Source of the DNA: Flavobacterium sp.
Lineage (GTDB): Bacteria > Bacteroidota > Bacteroidia > Flavobacteriales > Flavobacteriaceae
Length of the DNA: 64,000 bases
Direction: 5' to 3'
NCBI RefSeq assembly: GCF_017744675.1
Contig: NZ_JAGIAV010000002.1
Coordinates: 248,001 to 312,000, forward strand
Shown here: positions 8,641-16,731 of the stretch, one piece after another
Layout of the letters: each line of letters starts with the position of its first letter
How positions within the stretch are numbered: the stretch's first letter is position 1
Program-made: the position numbers and the translations under genes
Notes under the pieces: generated by a model
What the model was told of the DNA's origin: nothing
What the model saw: only the letters and a program-made list of their open reading frames with translations
Databases searched by the model: none

Positions 8641-10497
8641 CTAGTCATTCATAGAAATCAAAAACTCTTCATTATTCTTCGTTTTCTTGAAACGATCGTT
8701 TACGAAGTCCATAGATTCTACTGGGTTCATATCTGATAAGTATTTACGCATGATCCACATTCTTTGTAATGTTTTCTCATCTAATAATAAGTCATCACGA
8801 CGTGTACTAGACGATGTAAGATCGATTGCTGGGAAAATACGTTTATTGGCTATCTTACGGTCTAATTGTAACTCCATGTTACCAGTTCCTTTAAATTCTT
8901 CGAAGATTACCTCGTCCATTTTAGAACCAGTTTCTGTCAATGCTGTTGCAATGATACTTAAAGAACCTCCATTTTCTACATTTCTAGCTGCTCCAAAGAA
9001 ACGTTTTGGTTTTTGCAATGCATTGGCATCTACACCTCCACTTAATACTTTTCCAGATGCTGGCTGAACGGTATTGTAAGCTCTTGCTAAACGCGTAATA
9101 GAGTCTAATAGAATCACAACATCATGACCGCATTCTACTAAACGTTTTGATTTTTCCAATACAATATTGGCAATTTTTACGTGCTCTTGCGGTTCTCTAT
9201 CGAAAGTTGAAGCAATAACTTCACCACGAACACTTCTTTGCATATCGGTAACCTCCTCAGGACGCTCATCGATAAGAAGAACGATCAAATAAACTTCTGG
9301 ATGATTGGCCGCAATTGCGTTTGCAATATCTTTAAGAAGCATTGTTTTACCTGTTTTAGGCTGTGCAACGATCATACCACGCTGACCTTTACCTATTGGT
9401 GAAAATAAATCTATAATTCTTGTTGAAATAGAACTGCCCTTTTCGGCTAGTTTGAATTTTTCTGAAGGAAAAACTGGGGTCAAGTGTTCGAAAGAAACTC
9501 TATCGCGAACCACTTGCGGATCGTGTCCGTTAATTTTTAACACACGAACCAATGGGAAAAACTTCTCGCCTTCTTTTGGCGGACGAACCACTCCTTTTAC
9601 AGTGTCTCCGGTTTTTAAACCAAATAATCTGATTTGTGAAGTTGATAAATAAATATCATCTGGAGAAGCTAAATAATTATAATCTGATGAACGTAAAAAT
9701 CCGTAACCATCTGGCATCATTTCTAAAACGCCTTCACTTTCAATAATTCCGTCAAATTCAAAATCTGAATCTCTGAAGTTATTGTTATTCTTTTTATTCT
9801 TGTGATTAGGGTTTTGGTTGTGATTTCCGTTTCCATTGCCATTCCCGTTCTGATTTTGGTTCTGATTTTGGTTCTGATTCGGGTTTTGATTTTGGTTCTG
9901 GTTCTGATTTTTATTCGGATTCGGATTGATCTTTTTTGCAGGAGCAATTTTTGGAGTTTTTTCAGCTGTTTCGGCTGTAGGCTCAGAACTAATTGATTCT
10001 GATGGAGATGATTCTGTAACTTCTTCAGCAGCGATTGGTTCTTTTACTGCTTCTTTCTCTTTTTGTTGCGCTACTTTTTTCTCGTATGCCTGTTTGTTGA
10101 ATTTTCCTCCTTTAGGCTCTTTTTTTACCGCTGGTGTTTTATTTTCCTGTACTGCTTCAGTTGCCGTTTCTGCAATTGGCTGAACTGTTTCAGCAGTATC
10201 ATTTTTTTGAACAGTTTCCTCTACTTTATCAAATTCTAAAACAGGAGCATTTTTGGTATTTGCTGCTTTTGGTTTTGCTGGTGCAATTCTAGCGCGTTTT
10301 GGTTTTTCTTCTTTAGCTTCTGCAACAGCCTTTGTTTGAGGAGCTTCAGCAGGCTCAAGAGTACTTTCCTGGTGTGCTAAAATCTGACTAATTAAAGTCT
10401 CTTTTTTGACACCGGTAATCTTTATTGTTTTAGCTAACTTAGCTATTTCTTGAAGCTCAGAAAGCTTCATTTCTTTTAATGCAGAAATATCAAACAT
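8641..10497 (-). CDS. rho: Transcription termination factor Rho with long disordered insertion
   Basis: 618 residues against about 420 in Escherichia coli. The N-terminal Rho_N helix region ([18 protein letters not shown], residues 7-40) is followed by about 210 extra residues rich in Lys, Pro, Ala and Glu, ending in an Asn/Gln/Gly tract ([18 protein letters not shown]). The cold-shock-like RNA-binding domain follows ([20 protein letters not shown]), then the RecA-type ATPase with [15 protein letters not shown] (Walker A) and [16 protein letters not shown]. Rho is a hexameric RNA helicase ending untranslated or Rho-dependent transcripts. The insertion is usual in Bacteroidota; by analogy with Asn-rich Rho insertions in other phyla it may aid RNA binding or phase separation. 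All core motifs are intact. Confidence 0.96.
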   Translation of the reverse strand: MFDISALKEMKLSELQEIAKLAKTIKITGVKKETLISQILAHQESTLEPAEAPQTKAVAEAKEEKPKRARIAPAKPKAANTKNAPVLEFDKVEETVQKNDTAETVQPIAETATEAVQENKTPAVKKEPKGGKFNKQAYEKKVAQQKEKEAVKEPIAAEEVTESSPSESISSEPTAETAEKTPKIAPAKKINPNPNKNQNQNQNQNPNQNQNQNQNQNGNGNGNGNHNQNPNHKNKKNNNNFRDSDFEFDGIIESEGVLEMMPDGYGFLRSSDYNYLASPDDIYLSTSQIRLFGLKTGDTVKGVVRPPKEGEKFFPLVRVLKINGHDPQVVRDRVSFEHLTPVFPSEKFKLAEKGSSISTRIIDLFSPIGKGQRGMIVAQPKTGKTMLLKDIANAIAANHPEVYLIVLLIDERPEEVTDMQRSVRGEVIASTFDREPQEHVKIANIVLEKSKRLVECGHDVVILLDSITRLARAYNTVQPASGKVLSGGVDANALQKPKRFFGAARNVENGGSLSIIATALTETGSKMDEVIFEEFKGTGNMELQLDRKIANKRIFPAIDLTSSSTRRDDLLLDEKTLQRMWIMRKYLSDMNPVESMDFVNDRFKKTKNNEEFLISMND

Positions 10498-10655
10498 GAA
10501 TATTCTATGAGTTTAATTATTTTAAAGGAAATACTGTAAAAAGAATAGGTAGATAATTAATTTGAATTGACCGCAGTATGAAGTGCTTACGGTATTATGA
10601 TGCAATAATACGAATAAAATTTTATCATACAATAGTATTTTAAAAAAAGAAAATA

Positions 10656-10663
10656 TATTTTTG
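10656..10663 (+). promoter_or_regulatory. Candidate -7 element upstream of the DUF4293 gene
   Basis: TATTTTTG fits the Bacteroidota TAnnTTTG -7 box and lies 17 bases before the start codon. No good -33 TTG is present at the right distance, so support is partial. Confidence 0.25.
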
Positions 10664-10680
10664 TAAAACATTTTTAGACC

Positions 10681-11091
10681 ATGATACAAAGAATTCAAAC
10701 TGTATATTTATTTCTGGCTTTTGCAGCAACGGGCATTTTAATGCTTTTTGTTCCGCTTTGGACAACTAGTGCAGGAAAGCCATTCTTTTTTATGCAGGAT
10801 CAGCTTTATACTGTTTTGTTAGGTTTAACAACCATGCTTAGCATTATCAGTATAATTTCATTTAAAAAGAGACAAAATCAGTTTGTATTAAACAGACTGA
10901 ACATCATATTAAATTTAATTTTATTAGGATTATTTGTATATCGATCACTAAATTTATCTGGAGGGACTGAGGTCTCTGAGAAAGGTATTGGGATGTTCAT
11001 GCCAATTGTTGCTATCGTGTTATTAGTTCTAGCTAATAAGGCCATCAAAAAGGACGAAGATCTTGTAAAATCTGTAGATCGTTTGAGGTAA
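10681..11091 (+). CDS. DUF4293 family small membrane protein
   Basis: The 136-residue protein begins MIQRIQTVYLFLAFAATG, the typical opening of DUF4293 proteins of Bacteroidota. Four hydrophobic segments at about 8-25, 42-60, 72-86 and 104-118 indicate an inner-membrane protein with a charged C-terminal tail. No function is established. In many Flavobacteriaceae a gene of this family lies next to rho, as here (divergent, 183 bases apart). A strong terminator follows at 11122. Confidence 0.82.
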   Translation: MIQRIQTVYLFLAFAATGILMLFVPLWTTSAGKPFFFMQDQLYTVLLGLTTMLSIISIISFKKRQNQFVLNRLNIILNLILLGLFVYRSLNLSGGTEVSEKGIGMFMPIVAIVLLVLANKAIKKDEDLVKSVDRLR

Positions 11092-11121
11092 ACCTATAAA
11101 CTTAGTTTATTTTGTGCGAAG

Positions 11122-11152
11122 AAAAACCCGAATCGAAATTCGGGTTTTTTTT
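11122..11152 (+). terminator. Rho-independent terminator after the DUF4293 gene
   Basis: Stem AAACCCGAAT (11124-11133) with its complement ending at 11147, followed by eight T in total. Confidence 0.8.
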
Positions 11153-11210
11153 ATGTCTTATTGTATTATAAATCAAGCTTAAAGAGCACGATATGATGCA
11201 ATTTGCGTGA

Positions 11211-11218
11211 TAAATTTG
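11211..11218 (+). promoter_or_regulatory. Candidate -7 element for the two-component pair
   Basis: TAAATTTG matches TAnnTTTG and sits 20 bases before the ATG of the response regulator. A -33 TTG is not evident. Placement here supports the ATG at 11239 rather than the in-frame TTG at 11203. Confidence 0.3.
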
Positions 11219-11238
11219 TATTTTCAAATTCAAATATC

Positions 11239-11898
11239 ATGACACCAAAAATAAGGATCCATCTTGCAGATGATCATCAGGTTTTAATTGACGGCCTGTC
11301 TAATCTGCTCCAAACCGTTTCAAACTTTGAAGTGGCAGGAACTTCCCTAGATGGCACAACTGTTTATGATGATGTTATGAAAGACAAAGCCGATGTCTTG
11401 ATTTTGGATATCAGCATGCCAAAAAAAGATGGCATAGAAACGCTGAAAGAATTTAACGAAAAACAACTTCCCTGTAAAGTCATTATTTTATCCAGTTATG
11501 ACGATCTAAAAATCATTAAAGAAGTAATGAAGCTAGGCGCAAAAGGCTATCTTACAAAAAATTGCGCTGGAGAAAATATCATCGAAGCCGTTGAAGCCGT
11601 TTATCAAGGACAGGAATATTTTAGCGATGCTGTGAGAGAAAAAATCTTCAACACCTTCAGAGACAATCCAAAACTGAACTCCAATGTAATTATAGAAAAT
11701 CCGATTTTAAGTCCGCGTGAAATCGAAATCATTACTCTAATCGCTTTAGAATACAGCGGGAAAGAAATCAGCGAAAAACTATTCATCAGTTCCCATACTG
11801 TCGAAACACACCGCAAAAACATTATGAAAAAGCTTAATATAAAAAGCACAATCGGTTTGGTAAAATACGCGCTAAAAAACAATTTGATTAATCCTTAA
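11239..11898 (+). CDS. NarL/LuxR family response regulator
   Basis: Starting at the ATG at 11239 gives 219 residues. The receiver domain (about 1-120) has the acidic pair in HLADDHQ, the phosphoacceptor Asp57 in LILDISMPKKDG and Lys near KGYLTKN. The output is a LuxR-type HTH at about 152-215 (LSPREIEIITLIALEYSGKE, ISSHTVETHRKNIMKKL). It is 11 bases upstream of a histidine kinase of the matching HisKA_3 class, so the two form a two-component system. The stimulus and target genes are not visible from context. Confidence 0.93.
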   Translation: MTPKIRIHLADDHQVLIDGLSNLLQTVSNFEVAGTSLDGTTVYDDVMKDKADVLILDISMPKKDGIETLKEFNEKQLPCKVIILSSYDDLKIIKEVMKLGAKGYLTKNCAGENIIEAVEAVYQGQEYFSDAVREKIFNTFRDNPKLNSNVIIENPILSPREIEIITLIALEYSGKEISEKLFISSHTVETHRKNIMKKLNIKSTIGLVKYALKNNLINP

Positions 11899-11909
11899 AA
11901 ATTGCTTTT

Positions 11910-12818
11910 ATGTTTCGTTTTAAATTCTTTATAGCACTGCTTTGGCTTTTTGCATTTGAAGGAATAAGTATTGGACAGCCGAAAGATGGAACAAAAGTTC
12001 TGCTAACTGAAACCAGCTGCAAAACACCTATTGTCCATCTTGACAAATCAGAACAGTTGCAAAACAAAAAAATCGTTAGTTTATCTATTATTCTTGCGAT
12101 TATCATTTTTCTTTTGTTTTACTTTTTATATCAAAACAACATCCTAAAACAGAAAATAAAACGGAAAGACACCAAACAAAAAATCCTTCTTAATATTATT
12201 AATTCGGGGATTGACACACAGGAAGTAGAACGTAAAAAGATTGCCTCTTTCCTACACGACAATATCAATTCGCTGCTGTCTTCTGCTGGATTACATTTAA
12301 ATACTTTCACGACTCAGCATGATATAAAATCAGATGAAATAACGAAAGCAAAAGCTATTCTATCAGAAGCCCACGAACTTTTACGAGATATGTCTCACGA
12401 TCTTGTCCCGTCACTTTTGGTTCGTTTTGGGTTAATTTATGCCTTAGAAGATTTATGCGAAAAACACTCGAATTCTGCAATTGAATTTGAATTTTCTAGC
12501 TCGATCCCAACAAGCAGAAGATATGTTGAAAAATTTGAGATGAAGATTTATTTTATCGTTAGTGAATTATTCAACAACATCATAAAACACAGTGAAGCAC
12601 AAAAAGCAAACCTTTCATTGATTGAAAAAAAAGACCAGCTTTTCTTGACTATTCATGATAACGGAATTGGTTTTCGAACTCAAAAATTAAAGGATGCGGA
12701 AGGTTTTGGTTTAAATAGAATTAGAGCCCGAATCAAAAAGTACAAAGGCACTTTATCTATTGTTTCAAAAGAAAATCAGGGTACGCAGATAAAAATTCAG
12801 ATTCCGCTGCCTCATTAA
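11910..12818 (+). CDS. NarL-type sensor histidine kinase
   Basis: The 302-residue protein has an N-terminal signal-like segment (about 5-22), a short extracytoplasmic stretch, one transmembrane helix (about 55-75) and a cytoplasmic kinase. The HisKA_3 motif is VERKKIASFLHDNINSLLSS with phospho-acceptor His116. The ATPase domain has ELFNNIIKHSEA (N box), IHDNGIGF and GFGLNRIRARIKKYKG. The extracytoplasmic part is only about 35 residues, so it may sense a membrane signal or a partner. It is coupled to the upstream response regulator. The stop is one base from the stop of the convergent phosphoesterase gene. Confidence 0.91.
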   Translation: MFRFKFFIALLWLFAFEGISIGQPKDGTKVLLTETSCKTPIVHLDKSEQLQNKKIVSLSIILAIIIFLLFYFLYQNNILKQKIKRKDTKQKILLNIINSGIDTQEVERKKIASFLHDNINSLLSSAGLHLNTFTTQHDIKSDEITKAKAILSEAHELLRDMSHDLVPSLLVRFGLIYALEDLCEKHSNSAIEFEFSSSIPTSRRYVEKFEMKIYFIVSELFNNIIKHSEAQKANLSLIEKKDQLFLTIHDNGIGFRTQKLKDAEGFGLNRIRARIKKYKGTLSIVSKENQGTQIKIQIPLPH

Positions 12819-12819
12819 T

Positions 12820-13314
12820 TTACTTTGCTCCTATTTCAATAATTTCCAAATCTTTGATTTTATCACCATCGATCACAAATCGAAGCATAGTTCTCACTTT
12901 ATGAAATCCGCTTTTTCCTGCTGCGCCTGGGTTCATGTGCAATAGATTATTTTTCTTATCGAACATGACTTTTAAAATATGCGAATGCCCGCAGATAAAC
13001 AATTTTGGTGGATTCAAAGCCAGTTCCTCTCTCACATTCTGATTGTATTTGCCTGGATAACCTCCAATATGCGTAATCCAAACCGATACGTTTTCGCATG
13101 AAAATCGATTGTTTAACGGAAATTCTAATCTTGCCTGTGCATCGTCGATGTTTCCGTAAACTGCCTTTAAAGGTTTTAGTTTTTTAATAGCATCTGTAAC
13201 TGCCAAATCTCCAATATCTCCGGCATGCCAAACTTCATCTGCTTGAGCAACATATTTTAAAATAGTATCATCGATGTGACTGTGCGTATCTGAGAGCAGG
13301 AGGATTTTAGTCAT
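12820..13314 (-). CDS. Metallophosphoesterase, YfcE/MJ0936 family
   Basis: A 164-residue calcineurin-like phosphodiesterase with every dimetal motif: LLLSDTHSHID (Asp, His), WHAGDIGD (Asp), VYGNIDD (Asn), WITHIGGY (His) and FICGHSHI (His, His). Length and motif order match the YfcE family, small cytosolic phosphodiesterases of uncertain natural substrate. It converges with the histidine kinase with a single base between the two stop codons, so no separate terminator lies between them. Confidence 0.92.
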   Translation of the reverse strand: MTKILLLSDTHSHIDDTILKYVAQADEVWHAGDIGDLAVTDAIKKLKPLKAVYGNIDDAQARLEFPLNNRFSCENVSVWITHIGGYPGKYNQNVREELALNPPKLFICGHSHILKVMFDKKNNLLHMNPGAAGKSGFHKVRTMLRFVIDGDKIKDLEIIEIGAK

Positions 13315-13326
13315 TTTTTTTAAGGG

Positions 13327-13402
13327 GCTAAGGTTCTGAGGTGCTAAGGTACTAAGTTTTTCTTTTTAGAAGCAAAGGTTCAAAGAGACAAAGAGACAAA
13401 GG
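13327..13402. repeat. Composite dispersed repeat (two modules)
   Basis: Module A (13327-13356) is a quasi-tandem of GCTAAGGTTCTGAGGT-like units. Module B (13373-13402) is CAAAGGTTCAAAGAGACAAA-like and is related to the arms at 8472/8594. The same A-then-B order recurs at 55578-55644, and a related composite in reverse orientation occupies 15851-15914. Confidence 0.75.
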
Positions 13403-13473
13403 CTTTTTTCAGATTTTTGATTATCGAAACGCACTTTTGTGCATTAAATTTTTGATTGGAAAATTCACAAACA

Positions 13474-13534
13474 AAAAAACCGATTCACTTTTGTAAATCG
13501 GTTTTAAACCTAACAGGTTTTAAAAAACTGTTAG
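13474..13534 (-). terminator. Terminator hairpins downstream of the SPFH gene
   Basis: Two hairpins: 13510-13516 with 13528-13534 (CTAACAG/CTGTTAG), then a stronger AAACCGATT/AATCGGTTT stem ending at about 13505, whose far side is an A run on the plus strand, giving a T tail on the minus strand. They lie directly after the SPFH gene in its direction of transcription. Confidence 0.6.
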
Positions 13535-13550
13535 ATTTGTTTCAAAATGA

Positions 13551-15467
13551 TTATTGTTTTTTAGGGTTTTTACCTTCTTTTAGATCTTTGGTGTCCATCA
13601 TTTCCATTAATTTCAATCCTAGTAATCCACTGATAGAGCCATCAGAACCACCGTTTCCTGAAATTAATACATCTGGAATTACTTTGATGTTTCCTTTACC
13701 AATTTCTTCGGTTACTTTATAGCGAGTAAAGTTATCTCCTCCCATCGCACTAACTTGCAATTGATATGCTTCTGCGGTTGATTTACCAATTGCCATAATT
13801 TTCTCTGCTTCAGCCAAACCTGTTTTTGAAATCTTTTCGGCCTCTGCGCTTGCATTCAGCCTTGTTGCTTCTGCTTGTGCTCCTGCTCTAGCTTTCGTAG
13901 CTTCAGCTTCAGCATTGGCACGCATTTTTGTAGCTTCCGCTTCGGCATTTACATTCAATTTCAAACTTGTTGCATCTCCTTCTGCTTTCTTAACAGTTGC
14001 ATCTGCGGTTCTTTGTGCAATTTCAACACTTTGAGAAGCGCGAACAATTTCTTTCTGCATATCGGCAATTGCGGTTTCTTTTTCCATCCCCTGACGCTGT
14101 TCTTGTGCCATTCTTTGCGTTTGATAGGTCTTTTGCTCCTCTTCTGCCAATTTTCTATCGGTTAACGTTTTCATTAACGAATCTGGCGGCACAATGTCTC
14201 CAATCAAAGTGTCAACTGCATTAACATTATATTCGTCAAGAACTAATTTAATATGGTTTTTAGCCGATTCTTGACGTTCTTTTCTGGTTGTCAGGAACGA
14301 AATCACATCGCTATCTTGAGCTGAGTTTCTGAAATAGTTACCAATTGTAGGTTCCAAAACTTGAGAAACCAAATTATTCATACTTCCAAAACGCGCAATT
14401 ACTTTTGGTGCTTCAGCAGCCGGAACGTGAATGATTTGCGCAACATCTAAATTGAATGGGAAACCGTCTTTTGAACGCACCGTTATTGTAGATAAATTTT
14501 TATCTAAATCATGCGATTCGCTTCTTGCATTTGCCCAGTTTAAGACCAAGTTCGTTGTTGGAACAGGTTCTAGTTTTGTTGTGTATTTATTCAAAGCATA
14601 TTTCCCTGGTCCGAAAGGTTCCATCCAAACACCTCGCTGTCCTTTTGACACAATATTTCCATGTTTGAAAGTATCTCCGGTAACATCTTGGCCGTCTTCA
14701 CCTATATAAGAAATTACAACTCCTACATAACCAATTGGCACATCTGTCATTGGATTTTGTTCAATTTGAACTCCCCAAGTATTAATATAATAAGAACCTG
14801 CTAACATAACCTGAGGCTGTAAACCACGATTTCCGCCATGTTCTAAAAACTTGTCGAAATCCTGAAAATTATTATGCCCATCAACAAATTTACCAGCAAT
14901 CTGACCTTGTGGAATCGGCTCTCCGTCAAGTGCAGTCACAATACCAATCATGTTTTCATAAATCTTGATCTGATCTGCAATTACAATTTCAAACAAGAAC
15001 GTATTAATACGATATGATCCCGTTGTAATAAACGCAGTCTGACGACCTTTTTGCCCTCCATTGTTTAAGAAAGCTGTAGCATCTTGAAAATTGTCGCATT
15101 CGACTTTTCTGGCTAAAATTCGTCCAGTTGGAATTTCCTTTCCGTCTTTACTTAAAACCAATCCAATTTTACCCTCTGGAATAATGGCAAATCCCGTCAT
15201 ATCGATTGAATATTGCCAAATCCACATTCCCCAATATAAACCTGGAGCAAGAGTTTGAGCTTGAAAACCTGCTTCTCCTTTTGTTGCAATAATACGTCCG
15301 TCAGGCAATGATTTGTCTGCGCCAAACAAAACAAATTTCTTGGTTACCAAACCAATTTTATCTTCAGGAACAATGACCATCCCGAAGAAAACGCGCAAAA
15401 TAAACTTGTAAAAAAGAAAGGCAAATAAAATTAAAATTATCCACCAATAAGAAGTAATTTCATTCAT
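13551..15467 (-). CDS. SPFH/flotillin-like membrane protein with N-terminal repeats
   Basis: The 638-residue protein has one N-terminal transmembrane helix (about 7-30). Four related units of about 70 residues begin near 32, 95, 170 and 242, with themes IP.G.IGLV, G..IP.GRI, NFQD...FL..GG and GSYYINT. A SPFH/band-7 core follows (about 300-420), then a long Ala/Glu coiled coil (about 430-570, AEAEATKMRANAEAEATKAR) and a Gly-rich tail. Flotillin-like proteins form large oligomeric cages or scaffolds in membrane microdomains. The repeated N-terminal units make it longer than typical flotillins. It is monocistronic, with terminator hairpins after it. Confidence 0.85.
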   Translation of the reverse strand: MNEITSYWWIILILFAFLFYKFILRVFFGMVIVPEDKIGLVTKKFVLFGADKSLPDGRIIATKGEAGFQAQTLAPGLYWGMWIWQYSIDMTGFAIIPEGKIGLVLSKDGKEIPTGRILARKVECDNFQDATAFLNNGGQKGRQTAFITTGSYRINTFLFEIVIADQIKIYENMIGIVTALDGEPIPQGQIAGKFVDGHNNFQDFDKFLEHGGNRGLQPQVMLAGSYYINTWGVQIEQNPMTDVPIGYVGVVISYIGEDGQDVTGDTFKHGNIVSKGQRGVWMEPFGPGKYALNKYTTKLEPVPTTNLVLNWANARSESHDLDKNLSTITVRSKDGFPFNLDVAQIIHVPAAEAPKVIARFGSMNNLVSQVLEPTIGNYFRNSAQDSDVISFLTTRKERQESAKNHIKLVLDEYNVNAVDTLIGDIVPPDSLMKTLTDRKLAEEEQKTYQTQRMAQEQRQGMEKETAIADMQKEIVRASQSVEIAQRTADATVKKAEGDATSLKLNVNAEAEATKMRANAEAEATKARAGAQAEATRLNASAEAEKISKTGLAEAEKIMAIGKSTAEAYQLQVSAMGGDNFTRYKVTEEIGKGNIKVIPDVLISGNGGSDGSISGLLGLKLMEMMDTKDLKEGKNPKKQ

Positions 15468-15778
15468 AGTTTTTGATATTTAGTATCACAAACATAGGAG
15501 AAATATGAACTGTTAAAATGCAAAATTTAAAAAAATTAACATTTGGAATTTTCTGCCTAAAAATGTTAAAAAATGATTTTACTTATATCGTTGGAATTGT
15601 CAATTTCTGACACGAATTTTAACTGAACAAACTATGATTTGCATTTTGGGTTTTAATCGGTTTTAACAAAGTTCTACGCTTCTGGAACACCAAAGAACAG
15701 TATTTTCTTTTTTTGATTTTTAAATTTATATAGAAATCGGATACTTATTATATAGATATAATTTACCAATCTAGAATT

Positions 15779-15798
15779 AGACGCACTGCAGTGCGTCT
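15779..15798. repeat. Perfect 20-bp palindrome
   Basis: AGACGCACTGCAGTGCGTCT equals its own reverse complement. It is far more GC-rich than its surroundings. No second copy is seen in the window; it may be part of a dispersed element or a protein-binding site. Confidence 0.7.
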
Positions 15799-15827
15799 CT
15801 ACAATTAACCACACAGAAAAAACTTAG

Positions 15828-15845
15828 TCCCGATAACTATCGGGA
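15828..15845. repeat. Short hairpin TCCCGATA-AC-TATCGGGA
   Basis: Eight-bp perfect arms around a 2-base centre. There is no T run, so it is not a classical terminator. Confidence 0.55.
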
Positions 15846-15850
15846 TAGCT

Positions 15851-15914
15851 CCTAAGAATCTTAGCATCTTCAAAAAAACCTTTGTACCTTTGTGCCTCAG
15901 AACCTTTGAACCTC
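15851..15914. repeat. Composite dispersed repeat, reverse orientation
   Basis: Read on the minus strand it gives GAGGTTCAAAGGTTCTGAGG, ACAAAGGTACAAAGG and GATGCTAAGATTCTTAGGAG, which are the modules seen at 13327-13402 and 55578-55644. It abuts the truA start region. Confidence 0.7.
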
Positions 15915-15918
15915 AACT

Positions 15919-16653
15919 GTGAGATATTTTATTCAATTCGCTTATAACGGAACACATTATCATGGCTGGCAAATACAGCCAAATGCTTCTTCAGTTCAAG
16001 AAACCTTAAATAAAGCTTTTTCGGTTTTATTAAATGAGACTATCAGCATTATGGGTGCTGGAAGAACAGATACTGGCGTTCATGCGAGCGAAATGTATGG
16101 GCATTTTGATACAGAAAAAACTCTGGATGTTCCGGTTTTAATTCATAAGCTGAATTCCTATTTACCAAAAGACATTGCTATTTTTGACATTATCTTAGTT
16201 CACGATGATGCACATTGCAGATTTGATGCGACAAAACGAACTTACGAATATCATATTAATACTGTAAAAAATCCGTTTTTACAGGAATTGAGCTGGTATG
16301 TTACGCAGAAATTGGATGTTGGTTTAATGAATGAAGCTGCAAAATTATTGTTGAAACACACCGATTTTCAATGTTTTTCAAAAGTCAATACAGATGTAAA
16401 CACATTTGATTGCACAATTTTTGAGGCATATTGGAAACAAGAAAACGAAAAACTGATTTTCACTATTTCGGCAAATCGGTTTTTAAGAAATATGGTTCGC
16501 GCCATTGTAGGCACTTTAATTAATATAGGTTTGCACAAAATCACACTGGCAGATTTTGAAAATATTATTGCCAGCAAAAGCAGAGAAAAAGCAGGGTTTT
16601 CGGTTCCGGCACACGGTTTATATTTAACCAAAATAGATTACGATTATTTATAG
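15919..16653 (+). CDS. truA: tRNA pseudouridine(38-40) synthase TruA
   Basis: A 244-residue TruA with FAYNGTHYHGWQIQP at the N-terminus, catalytic Asp51 in GAGRTDTGVHA, CRFDATKRTYEYHI and the C-terminal NRFLRNMVRAIVGTLI motif. It isomerises U38-U40 in tRNA anticodon stems. The start is a GTG: no in-frame ATG precedes RYFIQFAYNG, and the motif needs this start. A dispersed repeat lies immediately upstream, so the promoter or ribosome-binding site is embedded in repeat sequence. The ABC exporter follows after a 78-base repeat-containing gap. Confidence 0.95.
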   Translation: MRYFIQFAYNGTHYHGWQIQPNASSVQETLNKAFSVLLNETISIMGAGRTDTGVHASEMYGHFDTEKTLDVPVLIHKLNSYLPKDIAIFDIILVHDDAHCRFDATKRTYEYHINTVKNPFLQELSWYVTQKLDVGLMNEAAKLLLKHTDFQCFSKVNTDVNTFDCTIFEAYWKQENEKLIFTISANRFLRNMVRAIVGTLINIGLHKITLADFENIIASKSREKAGFSVPAHGLYLTKIDYDYL

Positions 16654-16722
16654 CAATAAGCTATAAGCTGTAGGCAATAAGCTCCAAACTTTGCCTAAAG
16701 CCTAAAGCCAAAGCTTAAAGCG
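16654..16722. repeat. Quasi-tandem intergenic repeat
   Basis: Degenerate iterations of CAATAAGCTATAAGCTGTAG and CCTAAAGCCTAAAGCC-type units fill the truA-ABC transporter gap. No gene or promoter is recognised in it. Confidence 0.55.
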
Positions 16723-16731
16723 TTAAAAAAA

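Larger units (their letters stand above)
15468..15918. other. 451-base gap between the SPFH gene and truA
   Basis: No credible gene. The first 310 bases are AT-rich and must hold the SPFH promoter on the minus strand, although I cannot place it. The last 140 bases are repeats: a 20-bp palindrome (15779-15798), a hairpin (15828-15845) and a composite repeat (15851-15914) that reaches within five bases of the truA start. Confidence 0.6.

Noticed and set aside
9802..10183. Plus-strand open frames opposite rho
   Set aside because: They are antisense to the low-complexity Asn/Gln and Ala/Glu tracts of rho; low complexity removes stop codons on both strands. No start signal or homology.
11239..12818. 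The NarL-type pair as the regulator of the SusCD locus
   Set aside because: It is 8 kb away behind other operons, and a LytS/LytTR pair directly flanks that locus with a fitting operator.
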